This document shows positions 16,475 to 24,653 of a stretch of 28,257 nucleotides of DNA, piece after piece. The notes beneath the pieces were generated by a model. It ran no database searches. It worked only from the letters and a program-made list of their open reading frames with translations, and was not told where the DNA came from. Every line of letters begins with the position of its first letter. Positions within the stretch are counted from its first letter, which is position 1. The stretch is from Chlamydiota bacterium. Lineage in GTDB: Bacteria; Chlamydiota; Chlamydiia; Chlamydiales; Rhabdochlamydiaceae. A program made the translations under genes and the position numbers. The stretch spans positions 1 to 28,257 of the forward strand of contig VGMB01000001.1 in the NCBI GenBank assembly GCA_016866585.1, in the 5' to 3' direction.

Positions 16475-18478
16475 TTACCGTATAAAAAATGATAAAATAT
16501 AATCGATGGTCTTTATTAAAAATATTGGTGTTATGATTCCACCTAATCCGTAAACAATTATGTTTCTATTTAATGTGTATCTAGATGCCTTTGCTTTTAT
16601 TTTTACCCCACGTATAGATACCGGAATCAAAAATAAAATCATTATTGCATTAAATATTATTACGCTAAGAATAGCGCTTGCAGGGGAAGAAAACTCTAGA
16701 AGTTGGATTTTTGGAGCCATCAATACATGATTAGAAAAAATTGATGGGATCATGATGAAAAATTTAGAAAGGTCTGTGGCTATAGAAAATGTTGTAATAG
16801 ATCCACGCGTAACAAACATTTGTTTACCGATTTTAATTATTTCAGCAAGTTTTGACGGATCTGAATCTAAATCGATCAGACCTGCAACTTCTTGTGCTTC
16901 GTAAGATCCATCATGCATGGAAAGGCTAAAGTCTGCGGCATCTAAAGCCTTTCTATCATTGATTCCATCGCCTATCATTCCTACGATGTATCCTTCATCC
17001 TGTTTGTTTCGTATCATGTTTAACTTATCATCAGAAGAAAGCTGTCCTTGAAAGGTGTTTATTGAAAGCTCATTAGCCACATATCTTGTTGCGCTATTTG
17101 TATCTCCTGACAAAAGAATAGGTTCTACTCCCATTCTTTTTATTTCTTCAATGTTCTCTTGTAAGTTTGCTTTGATTTCTTCTTTGAAATGAATGATACC
17201 ATAGATTTTTTCTTGAGATGCTATCAGAATGGGAGTTTCTCCTTTTTCTCTGATTGATTGTATACAGTAAGATAGATCTGTAGAAATAGCTTCTTTACAA
17301 AATGTAGATATCTTTTCAACAGTCCCTTTGCGAAATGATTTATCTCCTATATCTATACCACTTAGCCCAGAATATGCAGAGTAGGGTATTGGTGTACTTA
17401 GTTTAGGTGGGGAATGTATGGAATTTGGAAACTTAGTTTTAAGAAATTCTATGATACTTTTGTTTTCTTTAGATGTATCAGAAAGGGAACAATAATAACA
17501 TTTTTCAAGAAACTCATCTTCAGAGATATCTAAACTTGGTGTGATCTCTGATGCAAATCTTCCTTGATGTGTCATTGTTCCAGTTTTATCAAAATAAATG
17601 ACATCGATAGCACCTGCGGCTTCTATTGCTGAACTGCTTGAGGCGAGAATATTTAACGATAGAAGCCTACTTATATTTGCTGTTTTTATGGAGTGAAGTA
17701 AACCTGCAATCGTTGTTGGAATAAGACAAACCATAAAAGCAATTTGCTCTGATAATAAGATAGTGACATTGTAGTATTTGCAACAAAATTGAAAGGTTGT
17801 GATTACTATAATAAATAAAAGAGATAATGCTGATAATAGCAATGAAATTGTTATGTCGTTTTTCGATTTTTTTTTGCTAATAGTATTTAATGTAAATAAC
17901 CCATTTTTTATATCTCTTACAATTGAGTGTGAAATGACTTTTATAATTATTTGATCCGAAATAACCTTGCTACCTGCATAGACTATATTTTCATTTTGTT
18001 TAAATGTTTTTATTACAGGTTCCGTAGAGCCATTGACAAATGACTCATCTATTAGAGCAGTGCCTTCTTGAATTTCTCCATCAGATGGTATGAATTCACC
18101 TTTACTAATAACACAGAGATCGCCTTGCCGTAGATCAAAAATTGAAACTGATTGATACGTGCCATCCTCAGAGATTTTTTGAGTTTTTAGTTTAAATTTT
18201 AGATGTGTGACTATTTTTAGTTGTTTACTACCTAAGTATTCTGAACAACTGTCTGCAAAATTTGAAAAAATTACTGTTGCCCATAGAGCTATTGAAACAT
18301 ATTCAGAAAATGTTGGATTCGATCCTATATTGAATATAGCTTGTAAGCTCGTTATTATTGCAAATATCTCTGTAATGAAAATTACGGGATTAAAAAATAA
18401 TGTGAACGGATTTAATTTTCTAATCGCGTTTGCTGTTATTATTAGTGTTGAAATTATTCCGTTTTTCATCTTATTCAT
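16475..18478 (-). CDS. kdpB: Potassium-transporting P-type ATPase subunit KdpB, with altered TGES loop
   Basis: KdpB is the energising P-type ATPase of the pump (667 aa; E. coli 682). The phosphorylation site D297-K-T-G-T is intact, as are G-D-G-I-N-D (503-508), the R-K-G-T-V-E nucleotide-domain motif, C-L-I-P-T-T in M4 (251-256), and the D569-L-S-K572 pair that matches the E. coli D583/K586 coupling dipole. In contrast the actuator-domain loop, normally T-G-E-S, reads V148-N-G-S-T-E-P-V155. The usual glutamate position is serine and the regulatory serine position is threonine. The usual G-D-N is G-D-T (458-460). The frame is whole, so this looks like divergence rather than decay. It starts 9 nt after kdpA. 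Confidence 0.94.
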   Translation of the reverse strand: MNKMKNGIISTLIITANAIRKLNPFTLFFNPVIFITEIFAIITSLQAIFNIGSNPTFSEYVSIALWATVIFSNFADSCSEYLGSKQLKIVTHLKFKLKTQKISEDGTYQSVSIFDLRQGDLCVISKGEFIPSDGEIQEGTALIDESFVNGSTEPVIKTFKQNENIVYAGSKVISDQIIIKVISHSIVRDIKNGLFTLNTISKKKSKNDITISLLLSALSLLFIIVITTFQFCCKYYNVTILLSEQIAFMVCLIPTTIAGLLHSIKTANISRLLSLNILASSSSAIEAAGAIDVIYFDKTGTMTHQGRFASEITPSLDISEDEFLEKCYYCSLSDTSKENKSIIEFLKTKFPNSIHSPPKLSTPIPYSAYSGLSGIDIGDKSFRKGTVEKISTFCKEAISTDLSYCIQSIREKGETPILIASQEKIYGIIHFKEEIKANLQENIEEIKRMGVEPILLSGDTNSATRYVANELSINTFQGQLSSDDKLNMIRNKQDEGYIVGMIGDGINDRKALDAADFSLSMHDGSYEAQEVAGLIDLDSDPSKLAEIIKIGKQMFVTRGSITTFSIATDLSKFFIMIPSIFSNHVLMAPKIQLLEFSSPASAILSVIIFNAIMILFLIPVSIRGVKIKAKASRYTLNRNIIVYGLGGIITPIFLIKTIDYILSFFIR

Positions 18479-18487
18479 TATTATTCT

Positions 18488-20200
18488 CTAAAATAGTATT
18501 CCTATATTTAATTCGTTACCCTCTAATAGAGGACCTAAAAATAATGCCGGTGTAAACGATATCCCACATAAAATGAAAATTAGTGTTAAAAGTAACAAAG
18601 AGAAGGTGATTCCTGAGATCTGGAGTTTTTTATTTGTGATCGGCGAAGCAACTTTACTGCTTAAATGACCAGAAAGTACACATGCTAAGATAATTATTAC
18701 AACTCTATGAAGAAGCATAGCTAGTGCTGTTGTCATGTTATACATGGGCGTATTAACAGAATTTGTTAACATAGCACTTCCATTATTTGCTGTAGTAGAT
18801 AGAAACGTATACAATATTTCTGTGAAACCTCGAGGACCAGAATTGAGTTTCGCGCTAATGCCCCAGTCTGACAAAACAGCAATAGATGTTAATCCGAGAC
18901 TAAGAGTAATAAAAATCAATAAGGTGCTTATAGACATTTTTATGTGAAATACATCAATTTTTTTTCCGTGATATTCTGGGTCTTTTCCTGACATAAGCCC
19001 TATTAGGTACATGGATAAAATAGATATCGTCATCATGCTAAAAATTCCCGTTCCACATCCTCCTAGTAAGGTTTCTCCAACTAATATGGAAGCTGTTGCT
19101 ATAAAAGTTCCTCCTGGCATGTAGCTGTCTATTGTACTATTAGTAGAACCATTTGAGCTTAAATTTGAGGTCACTGTGTATAAACAAGAACCGAGAGGAC
19201 CAAATCGAACTTCTTTGCCCTCCATATTTCCTTGCGTAGTTTCTAAATTCAGAAATGTTACAAGAGGAGGGTGTCTTTCTTCATATTGATTAGCTCGATA
19301 CACACTTAAAAAAAATAATACAGCTAAAGTCGTTAGTATAGTGCTCAATATTTTGAGATTATTCACAGATTTACCATAAAAATAAATTTGTGCTGTAGGA
19401 ATCAACAACATGAAAATGATTTGAAAAAAATTGGAAAATGAAGTCGGATTTTCAAATGGGTGTGCTGAGTCTGTATTCGTATATCCCCCTCCATTTGTAC
19501 CAAGAACTTTTATAGCTGATTGTGATGCTATGGGGCCGGTATATATTGTTTGCGTTGTTCCTTCAATGGTGTCTATTTTGATAAATTCATTAAATGTCTG
19601 CGGAACGCCTTGAGAAACAAGAACTACAGCTGCTATAATGCTTAAGGGTAATAGTAAGTAATATATTACTCGAATTACATCCCTCCAGAAGTTTCCTAGA
19701 AATGAGACAGAGTTTCTGTTTATGCCTCTAACTAATGCTGCACTAATTGCGATTCCCATAGAAGCAGATATAAAGTTTTGCACAGTCAATGCTGTCATTT
19801 GCGAGAATGCACTTATCGTTTTTTCAGGAGAATATGCTTGCCAGTCAGTATTTGTGCAGTATGAGATAGCTATATTTAGAGCTAATGATGGTTGGAGTGA
19901 TTGAAAATTATTGCTATTGAGTGGAAGGTAAGGTTGTAATAAAAGTATGCAAAAAACTAAGACTGTACCAACAAAAAGCAATACTAAGCTATTTTTAAGA
20001 TAGTCTTTCCAGGTGTGCTCTTTTTCATGGTCGATTTTTAGTATCTTATATGTAAACATTTCAAGAGGTTGTATGAAATAAGATAGAAAAGGCTTTTTTT
20101 CGTAATTTAAAATGTTAAATATATGCAAGCCTATGTACTTAGAGGTTAAAATAAGAATCGATATGAGGATAAGTACTGTTGTAATTTTATAGTTTATCAT
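18488..20200 (-). CDS. kdpA: Potassium-transporting ATPase subunit KdpA
   Basis: KdpA is the K+-selective channel-like subunit, with ten membrane spans and four pore-loop repeats. The four filter regions are recognisable: Y-C-T-N-T-D-W-Q, G-T-N-G-G-G-Y-T-N-T with S-A-H-P-F-E-N-P-T, G-G-C-G-T-G-I-F, and T-A-N-N-G-S-A. The G-K-D-P-E-Y-H-G-K-K-I-D-V loop is also typical. The frame is open upstream to a TTG at 20218, but the ATG at 20200 is preferred. It overlaps the kdpF stop by one base (TAATG), the usual coupling of these genes, and gives 570 residues starting M-I-N-Y, close to family length. Confidence 0.95.
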   Translation of the reverse strand: MINYKITTVLILISILILTSKYIGLHIFNILNYEKKPFLSYFIQPLEMFTYKILKIDHEKEHTWKDYLKNSLVLLFVGTVLVFCILLLQPYLPLNSNNFQSLQPSLALNIAISYCTNTDWQAYSPEKTISAFSQMTALTVQNFISASMGIAISAALVRGINRNSVSFLGNFWRDVIRVIYYLLLPLSIIAAVVLVSQGVPQTFNEFIKIDTIEGTTQTIYTGPIASQSAIKVLGTNGGGYTNTDSAHPFENPTSFSNFFQIIFMLLIPTAQIYFYGKSVNNLKILSTILTTLAVLFFLSVYRANQYEERHPPLVTFLNLETTQGNMEGKEVRFGPLGSCLYTVTSNLSSNGSTNSTIDSYMPGGTFIATASILVGETLLGGCGTGIFSMMTISILSMYLIGLMSGKDPEYHGKKIDVFHIKMSISTLLIFITLSLGLTSIAVLSDWGISAKLNSGPRGFTEILYTFLSTTANNGSAMLTNSVNTPMYNMTTALAMLLHRVVIIILACVLSGHLSSKVASPITNKKLQISGITFSLLLLTLIFILCGISFTPALFLGPLLEGNELNIGILF

Positions 20201-20283
20201 TAAAATTTTTCTGGCCAAATAAATGTTATTATTAAGTAAATGATTAATCCAAAGATGATATAACCAACTATTACATCAAACAT
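20200..20283 (-). CDS. kdpF: KdpF, 27-residue stabilising subunit of the Kdp pump
   Basis: This short gene lies just before kdpA. It starts at ATG 20283-20281 and stops at TAA 20202-20200. It encodes a single hydrophobic helix, beginning M-F-D-V-I-V-G-Y and ending with F-I-W-P-E-K-F. The size and the closing P-E-(K/R)-F match KdpF, which binds in the membrane next to KdpA and stabilises the complex. Its stop shares a base with the kdpA ATG, and its ATG lies 2 nt after the stop of the SET-domain gene. A purine-rich AGGGATC in the end of the SET gene can serve as ribosome-binding site. Confidence 0.85.
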   Translation of the reverse strand: MFDVIVGYIIFGLIIYLIITFIWPEKF

Positions 20284-20285
20284 AT

Positions 20286-21536
20286 TTATTGATCCCTAAT
20301 ATCCTTACATTTTACACTCAGTCTTTCACCAGGTAAGATATCCCTTAGTGCTGAGATGACTAGAATCAATTCATTACGATCACTTCGTTTATAAAGAGAT
20401 GTTTTAAGGTTGCCATGTTCCGAAGACGAAATCATTTTGGAGAAGTTAAACGACTTATCCTGTCTTAAAACTAGGTGTTTATCTTTATATTTTATTCCTG
20501 ATTGGATGTCGTGTGAGAGTGGTTTTTCCGAAAGGTTCCAGCGGCCACCATACACACCAACAAAAGACCCTTTTTTGATTTTTTTCGCTTTTTTCGAAAG
20601 AATAAGATCAAAATGAAGTATCGATGAGCATGATATAAGCTCTAAATTAAGTGGCATTCCTCTTTCAAGGATCTCATCTTCAAATTGCTCGATCTTTTTG
20701 TCTAATGAAGGTGGCACCTCTTTGATTTTTTTGTAGCTCGTTGTTCTTTTTAGTCCATTAGGCAGCTCATCTATGCCAAGCTCAAGTGCATTTCTTAGAT
20801 CTATAAGTTTAGGATCGTTAAAGTTAGCCCTTCCTTCAATTGGTATTTCGTTTTTAATTATTTTGCCATCACTCGATAAAGTGTAGGATTTGGCATATAT
20901 GGGTTCAGGTATTATTGGTAGAACAGACCAGTATTGGCCTCCGTAACTGGACAATAACTGTTCTCCTGGAAGTATCTTTTTGGTTGTAAATAGGCATACT
21001 TCTATTGTTCCATCGGGAAGCTTTCGTGTCATCGCTTCAATATTAGTATCTACCGAGCTATGGTTGATATATCTTGTAAAGTTGCCCTTATTTACTGCAT
21101 TTGTTTGGATTGAGTATTTTTCCTTAGTGCTGAGATTTTTACCTTTAGACCTGACAAATTTGAGAAGCCCTTTTTGAATCGAAATGCCTGGTGCGACATC
21201 GTACGCATAGTGATTCCCTTTGGTTTCGGTTTCCAGCACTATTTCATACTCACCAGTATATATCCCTATAAAAGATCCTTTTTTTATACCTTTGGCATCA
21301 GGTTTTAAAAAAACACCAGTCTGCATGTATTCATTTACTTCTTTTAGTTCAAGAAATGGAGGTATTCCATAGGTTTTAAGATCAGATTGGTATTTATCTA
21401 TTCTTTTAAGTAGATCTTTAGAGGCTTTAGGGCAGTCTATAGATCGTAGCTTCTTGCTATAAGCTTGTAGATGTTTTATAATTTCTTTAGGTCCGGAAGA
21501 AAAAATAAGATGAAATTTTTTTAAGAGCTCATTCAT
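20286..21536 (-). CDS. Tandem SET-domain protein, putative protein-lysine methyltransferase
   Basis: This 416-residue protein carries two copies of one unit. The first (about 42-203) is a canonical SET domain: K-K-G-S-F-I-G-I-Y-T-G-E-Y (85-97), R-Y-I-N-H-S (155-160; cofactor-binding N158-H159) and I-L-P-G-E-Q-L-L-S-S-Y-G (188-199; catalytic Tyr198). The second (about 278-410) repeats the frame, with K-K-G-S-F-V-G-V-Y-G-G-R-W (321-333) and I-L-P-G-E-R-L-S-V (400-408), but has S-S-S-E-H-G-N where N-H-S belongs and no catalytic Tyr, so it is probably inactive. SET enzymes methylate lysines using S-adenosylmethionine. Chlamydia secretes a SET effector that acts on histones (NUE), so an effector role is possible, but I see no signal peptide or clear nuclear signal. 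kdpF starts 2 nt after its stop, so it heads the kdp operon. Confidence 0.85.
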   Translation of the reverse strand: MNELLKKFHLIFSSGPKEIIKHLQAYSKKLRSIDCPKASKDLLKRIDKYQSDLKTYGIPPFLELKEVNEYMQTGVFLKPDAKGIKKGSFIGIYTGEYEIVLETETKGNHYAYDVAPGISIQKGLLKFVRSKGKNLSTKEKYSIQTNAVNKGNFTRYINHSSVDTNIEAMTRKLPDGTIEVCLFTTKKILPGEQLLSSYGGQYWSVLPIIPEPIYAKSYTLSSDGKIIKNEIPIEGRANFNDPKLIDLRNALELGIDELPNGLKRTTSYKKIKEVPPSLDKKIEQFEDEILERGMPLNLELISCSSILHFDLILSKKAKKIKKGSFVGVYGGRWNLSEKPLSHDIQSGIKYKDKHLVLRQDKSFNFSKMISSSEHGNLKTSLYKRSDRNELILVISALRDILPGERLSVKCKDIRDQ

Positions 21537-21627
21537 AAGATAATCTTGGTTTTTTAATCTTTATATTTCTTATTAGAAAATTTATTTAAAGATTTTATTG
21601 ATAAATCAAGATGTTTTTTTTCGAGAA

Positions 21628-23880
21628 TTAAAAAAAAGTGGAAAGCGGGTCAACATCAACTTGAAATTTTATTTTTTGTTTTTCACAATCTTTTTTTATA
21701 AGTTCGTATTTATCAAGAAGATATACAACCTTGGTCGTTTTTAGAAGAAATTGAAATCTATATTTATCCTGTACTTTTGCATGGCCGCAGGGTGTTAGAG
21801 GTAATAGTTCGACAGTTTCAGGCAATTGGCGGCTGAGAAAAGTTCTGGTGTCTTTGGCTTTTTGAAGGGTTTTTTCCAAATTTTCTCCTGTAAAAGTACA
21901 TTTCATAAGGTGAACATAGGGTGGGTAGCAAAAAAGTTTCCTTATTTCTTTTTCTTCATTATAAAAGGATTCAAAATCTTGGTTTTGCGCATATTTTAAA
22001 ACACTGTGATCCGGTATTAAAGTTTGTACGATAACTTCACCTTTGAGATCTCCTCTGCCTGATCTTCCTGCAACCTGTGTCAATAGTTGAAATACTTGCT
22101 CAGTGGATCGAAAGTCTGGAATTTGAAGACTTATATCTGCATTTAAAACTCCAACGAGTGTGACAAGGGGGAAGTGTAATCCTTTTGCAATCATCTGAGT
22201 GCCTATCAAGATATCAGCTTTTCCACTTTTGAATTTTTTACATAATTCTTCATGGCTTCCTTTTTTTCTGGTGGTATCTGCATCCATACGAATGACTCTA
22301 GCTTCAGGAAAAATTGCGTGTATTGATCTCTCTACAAGTTCTGTCCCTGCTCCTTTAAATTTCATCTGTCCATCTTTACCACAACTTGGACAGCATTTGC
22401 TCGGTTTTTCACGATAATCGCAGAGATGACATGCTAAGATATTTTCTCCAAGATGGAAAGTGAGGTTCATCTCACAATGAGGGCATTTGATGATGTGACT
22501 ACAGCTAAGACATATTTGACTGCTATGGTACCCTCTTCTGTTAAGTAATAGGAGGGTTTGTTCTCCGAGCACTAACCTTTGTTTCATTTCTTTTAAGAGT
22601 TTATCAGAGAAAAGAGTAAATCCTTTATTTTTTTCATACTCAGGCTTCATATCAACAATGTGAACTTGGGGTAAAGAAAAGTTATTAGGCCTTGATGTAA
22701 GGGTGCTTAGTATGTACTTGCCTTGTAATGCATTTGTGTAGCTTTCAAAACTTGGAGTCGCACTACCTAAAATTACTGTAGCATTACATATCTTCCCACG
22801 GACAATAGCTAGGTCTCTCGCGTGGTAGCAGGGTGCATCGTCTGATTGTTTGTAGCATGATTCATGTTCTTCATCTACGATTATTAGTCCAAGTTTTGGA
22901 ACTGGGCTAAATAATGCAGATCTTGCTCCAACAATTATTGGCGATTTTCCCGATAAAATGTTTTTCCAGGTGTCGAATCGTTCTCCGTGTGATAACCTAT
23001 GATGTAGTAGCGCGATTTTTTCTTTGAACCTACTTTTAAGGCGTTCTATTGTTTGAGATGTGAGAATGATTTCTGGAATTAGAAAAATTACATTTTTATC
23101 TAGTTTTAGGGTGTGTTCGATAGCTTGTAAATATACTTCTGTTTTACCACTTCCAGTAACACCAAATAAAAGATGAGTTGAAAAATGAGATTTATTTAAA
23201 CTTTCTTTGACCCGGTTTAAAGCTATTTGTTGCTCATCATTCAATAGTTTATTTTTTCCTATAAAATATTCTTGCTCCCAAACTATAGACCTATCAAGTT
23301 CCTTTTTCTCTAATGATAAGACCTTCTTTTTAATAAGGGTGTCTACTGGGCTTCTAGATACTCCAGATTCATGAAGTAGATCAGATAAAAAAAGACCATT
23401 CGGGTGTTGTAATAACACATCAAGTATTAATGCTTGCTTTGGATCTGATATCCTTAGTTGTCCGCATAGTTCCACAAGTTTTTCTTGGGATGTGTTTTTT
23501 TTAATGTATAGACCAAGCTTTTCATTGGCTTCCCCTCGAATGCTTGATGGCAGTACTGTTGTTAATACCTTGTGAAGAGGGCAGCAGTAATATTTTGAGA
23601 TCCATTGAGCAAGATGCAAAAGATCCGGAGTAGCAACTGATTTTTCAGACAGAAGTTTTTCTATAGATTTGAGCTGGGGGGTGTCGTCAGTTTTTTCTTT
23701 AACTTCCCATACTGTAGCTTGTCTCATGCTGTTTCTTACAGGTACAAGTACCCTAGTTCCTGGTGAAATGTCATTAATAAATTCGTTGGGTATATCGTAA
23801 CTTAGAGCTTTCGATAAAGCATCATCAAGAAGTACTGTTGCTATCAGTCCTGTCTTAGGTGCTTGCATATCATTGACCAT
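21628..23880 (-). CDS. priA: Primosomal helicase PriA
   Basis: PriA restarts stalled replication forks: a 3'-to-5' DNA helicase that recognises fork structures and loads the primosome. The 750-residue protein has an N-terminal DNA-binding domain (about 10-115), Walker A G-V-T-G-S-G-K-T (240-247), the D-E-E-H box (336-339), L-N-R-R-G-Y, eight zinc-binding cysteines in four CxxC-type pairs in the next about 50 residues, and the helicase motifs G-T-Q-M-I-A-K-G and Q-V-A-G-R-S-G-R-G. The ATG at 23880 overlaps the upstream gene by 37 nt; a second ATG at 23868, just before Q-A-P-K-T, is equally plausible. It is the last gene of a three-gene overlapping cluster. Confidence 0.96.
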   Translation of the reverse strand: MVNDMQAPKTGLIATVLLDDALSKALSYDIPNEFINDISPGTRVLVPVRNSMRQATVWEVKEKTDDTPQLKSIEKLLSEKSVATPDLLHLAQWISKYYCCPLHKVLTTVLPSSIRGEANEKLGLYIKKNTSQEKLVELCGQLRISDPKQALILDVLLQHPNGLFLSDLLHESGVSRSPVDTLIKKKVLSLEKKELDRSIVWEQEYFIGKNKLLNDEQQIALNRVKESLNKSHFSTHLLFGVTGSGKTEVYLQAIEHTLKLDKNVIFLIPEIILTSQTIERLKSRFKEKIALLHHRLSHGERFDTWKNILSGKSPIIVGARSALFSPVPKLGLIIVDEEHESCYKQSDDAPCYHARDLAIVRGKICNATVILGSATPSFESYTNALQGKYILSTLTSRPNNFSLPQVHIVDMKPEYEKNKGFTLFSDKLLKEMKQRLVLGEQTLLLLNRRGYHSSQICLSCSHIIKCPHCEMNLTFHLGENILACHLCDYREKPSKCCPSCGKDGQMKFKGAGTELVERSIHAIFPEARVIRMDADTTRKKGSHEELCKKFKSGKADILIGTQMIAKGLHFPLVTLVGVLNADISLQIPDFRSTEQVFQLLTQVAGRSGRGDLKGEVIVQTLIPDHSVLKYAQNQDFESFYNEEKEIRKLFCYPPYVHLMKCTFTGENLEKTLQKAKDTRTFLSRQLPETVELLPLTPCGHAKVQDKYRFQFLLKTTKVVYLLDKYELIKKDCEKQKIKFQVDVDPLSTFF

Positions 23881-24653
23881 AGAGATTTTTTAAGATTGGG
23901 GTTCTTTATATATTCAGCAGCAGAATGAGTGGTTAGGTATTTTTGAGAATGGAGAAACCGTTCTTTAGAACTAGGTATTTCTTTAAAATGAGTAAGGAGG
24001 TGGTTATTTTTGAATATTTCTTGAGTTCCTAATATAAGGTTTGGTTTGTACAACTTAAAAAAAGAATCCCAGTTGTTTTTTTTCTCCCATTCTTGTGCTT
24101 CTATAACACAACAAGAGCTAAAGTGACCTTCTATAGCGCGTTTGACATTTTCCCAAAAAAAAGCATGTTCTGGAGTAGGTGAGAAATTGAAAATTAAGAC
24201 TGCCGCATTCTGTGTTCTTTTTTGCCATTGCTCAGAAAGTATCTTAGCCTCTTCATCTGAGGGTATATCCTTTACTATTTTTATGTTCGGAAATATCTTT
24301 TCAATTCTTTTTTTGATTTCTTCTGAAAACTCCAGTGTTGGTTTGGGTAATGGACTTGTTGGTAATAGCGCATGAGGGGGCTTGTTTTTTGAATCCTCTT
24401 TTGGTTCTAAGGTTGCCTTTTCTTTTTCGGCTTTAGCAAGTTTGGATGTTTCTTGTATTATCTCGCTAAGAGGAATAATCGGTTTGTTTTCAGGTGTATG
24501 TTGTATCTTAGTGTTTACGTTCTTAGTGGAGTTTTCAAAAAAGCTATACGTTTCTGTTGTGCAGAAAAGTTTCGTCCCGTGTTCATATTCAGATTCTATA
24601 TATTCTAAAGTAATCTTAATTAGATTTTGAAATTCGATCTGTGTTTTATTCAT
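23844..24653 (-). CDS. Hypothetical protein upstream of priA
   Basis: This 269-residue protein is soluble, with no signal peptide. A helical N-terminus (about 1-30) is followed by a Pro, Lys and Glu-rich, probably disordered linker (about 45-110). The alpha/beta-looking C-terminal domain (about 110-265) has a strand A-A-V-L-I-F-N-F, later P-N-L-I-L-G-T-Q-E-I-F and a Lys-rich tail. I recognise no catalytic motif. The ATG overlaps the stop of the gene before it by 4 nt, and its 3' end overlaps priA. The position next to priA resembles the hypothetical neighbour of priA in Chlamydia (CT779 by recollection). A link to DNA replication is only suggested by the overlap. Confidence 0.7.
   Translation of the reverse strand: MNKTQIEFQNLIKITLEYIESEYEHGTKLFCTTETYSFFENSTKNVNTKIQHTPENKPIIPLSEIIQETSKLAKAEKEKATLEPKEDSKNKPPHALLPTSPLPKPTLEFSEEIKKRIEKIFPNIKIVKDIPSDEEAKILSEQWQKRTQNAAVLIFNFSPTPEHAFFWENVKRAIEGHFSSCCVIEAQEWEKKNNWDSFFKLYKPNLILGTQEIFKNNHLLTHFKEIPSSKERFLHSQKYLTTHSAAEYIKNPNLKKSLWSMICKHLRQD

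Noticed and set aside
20201..20218. Upstream TTG start for KdpA
   Set aside because: It lies inside kdpF; the ATG at 20200 overlapping the kdpF stop is the usual arrangement.
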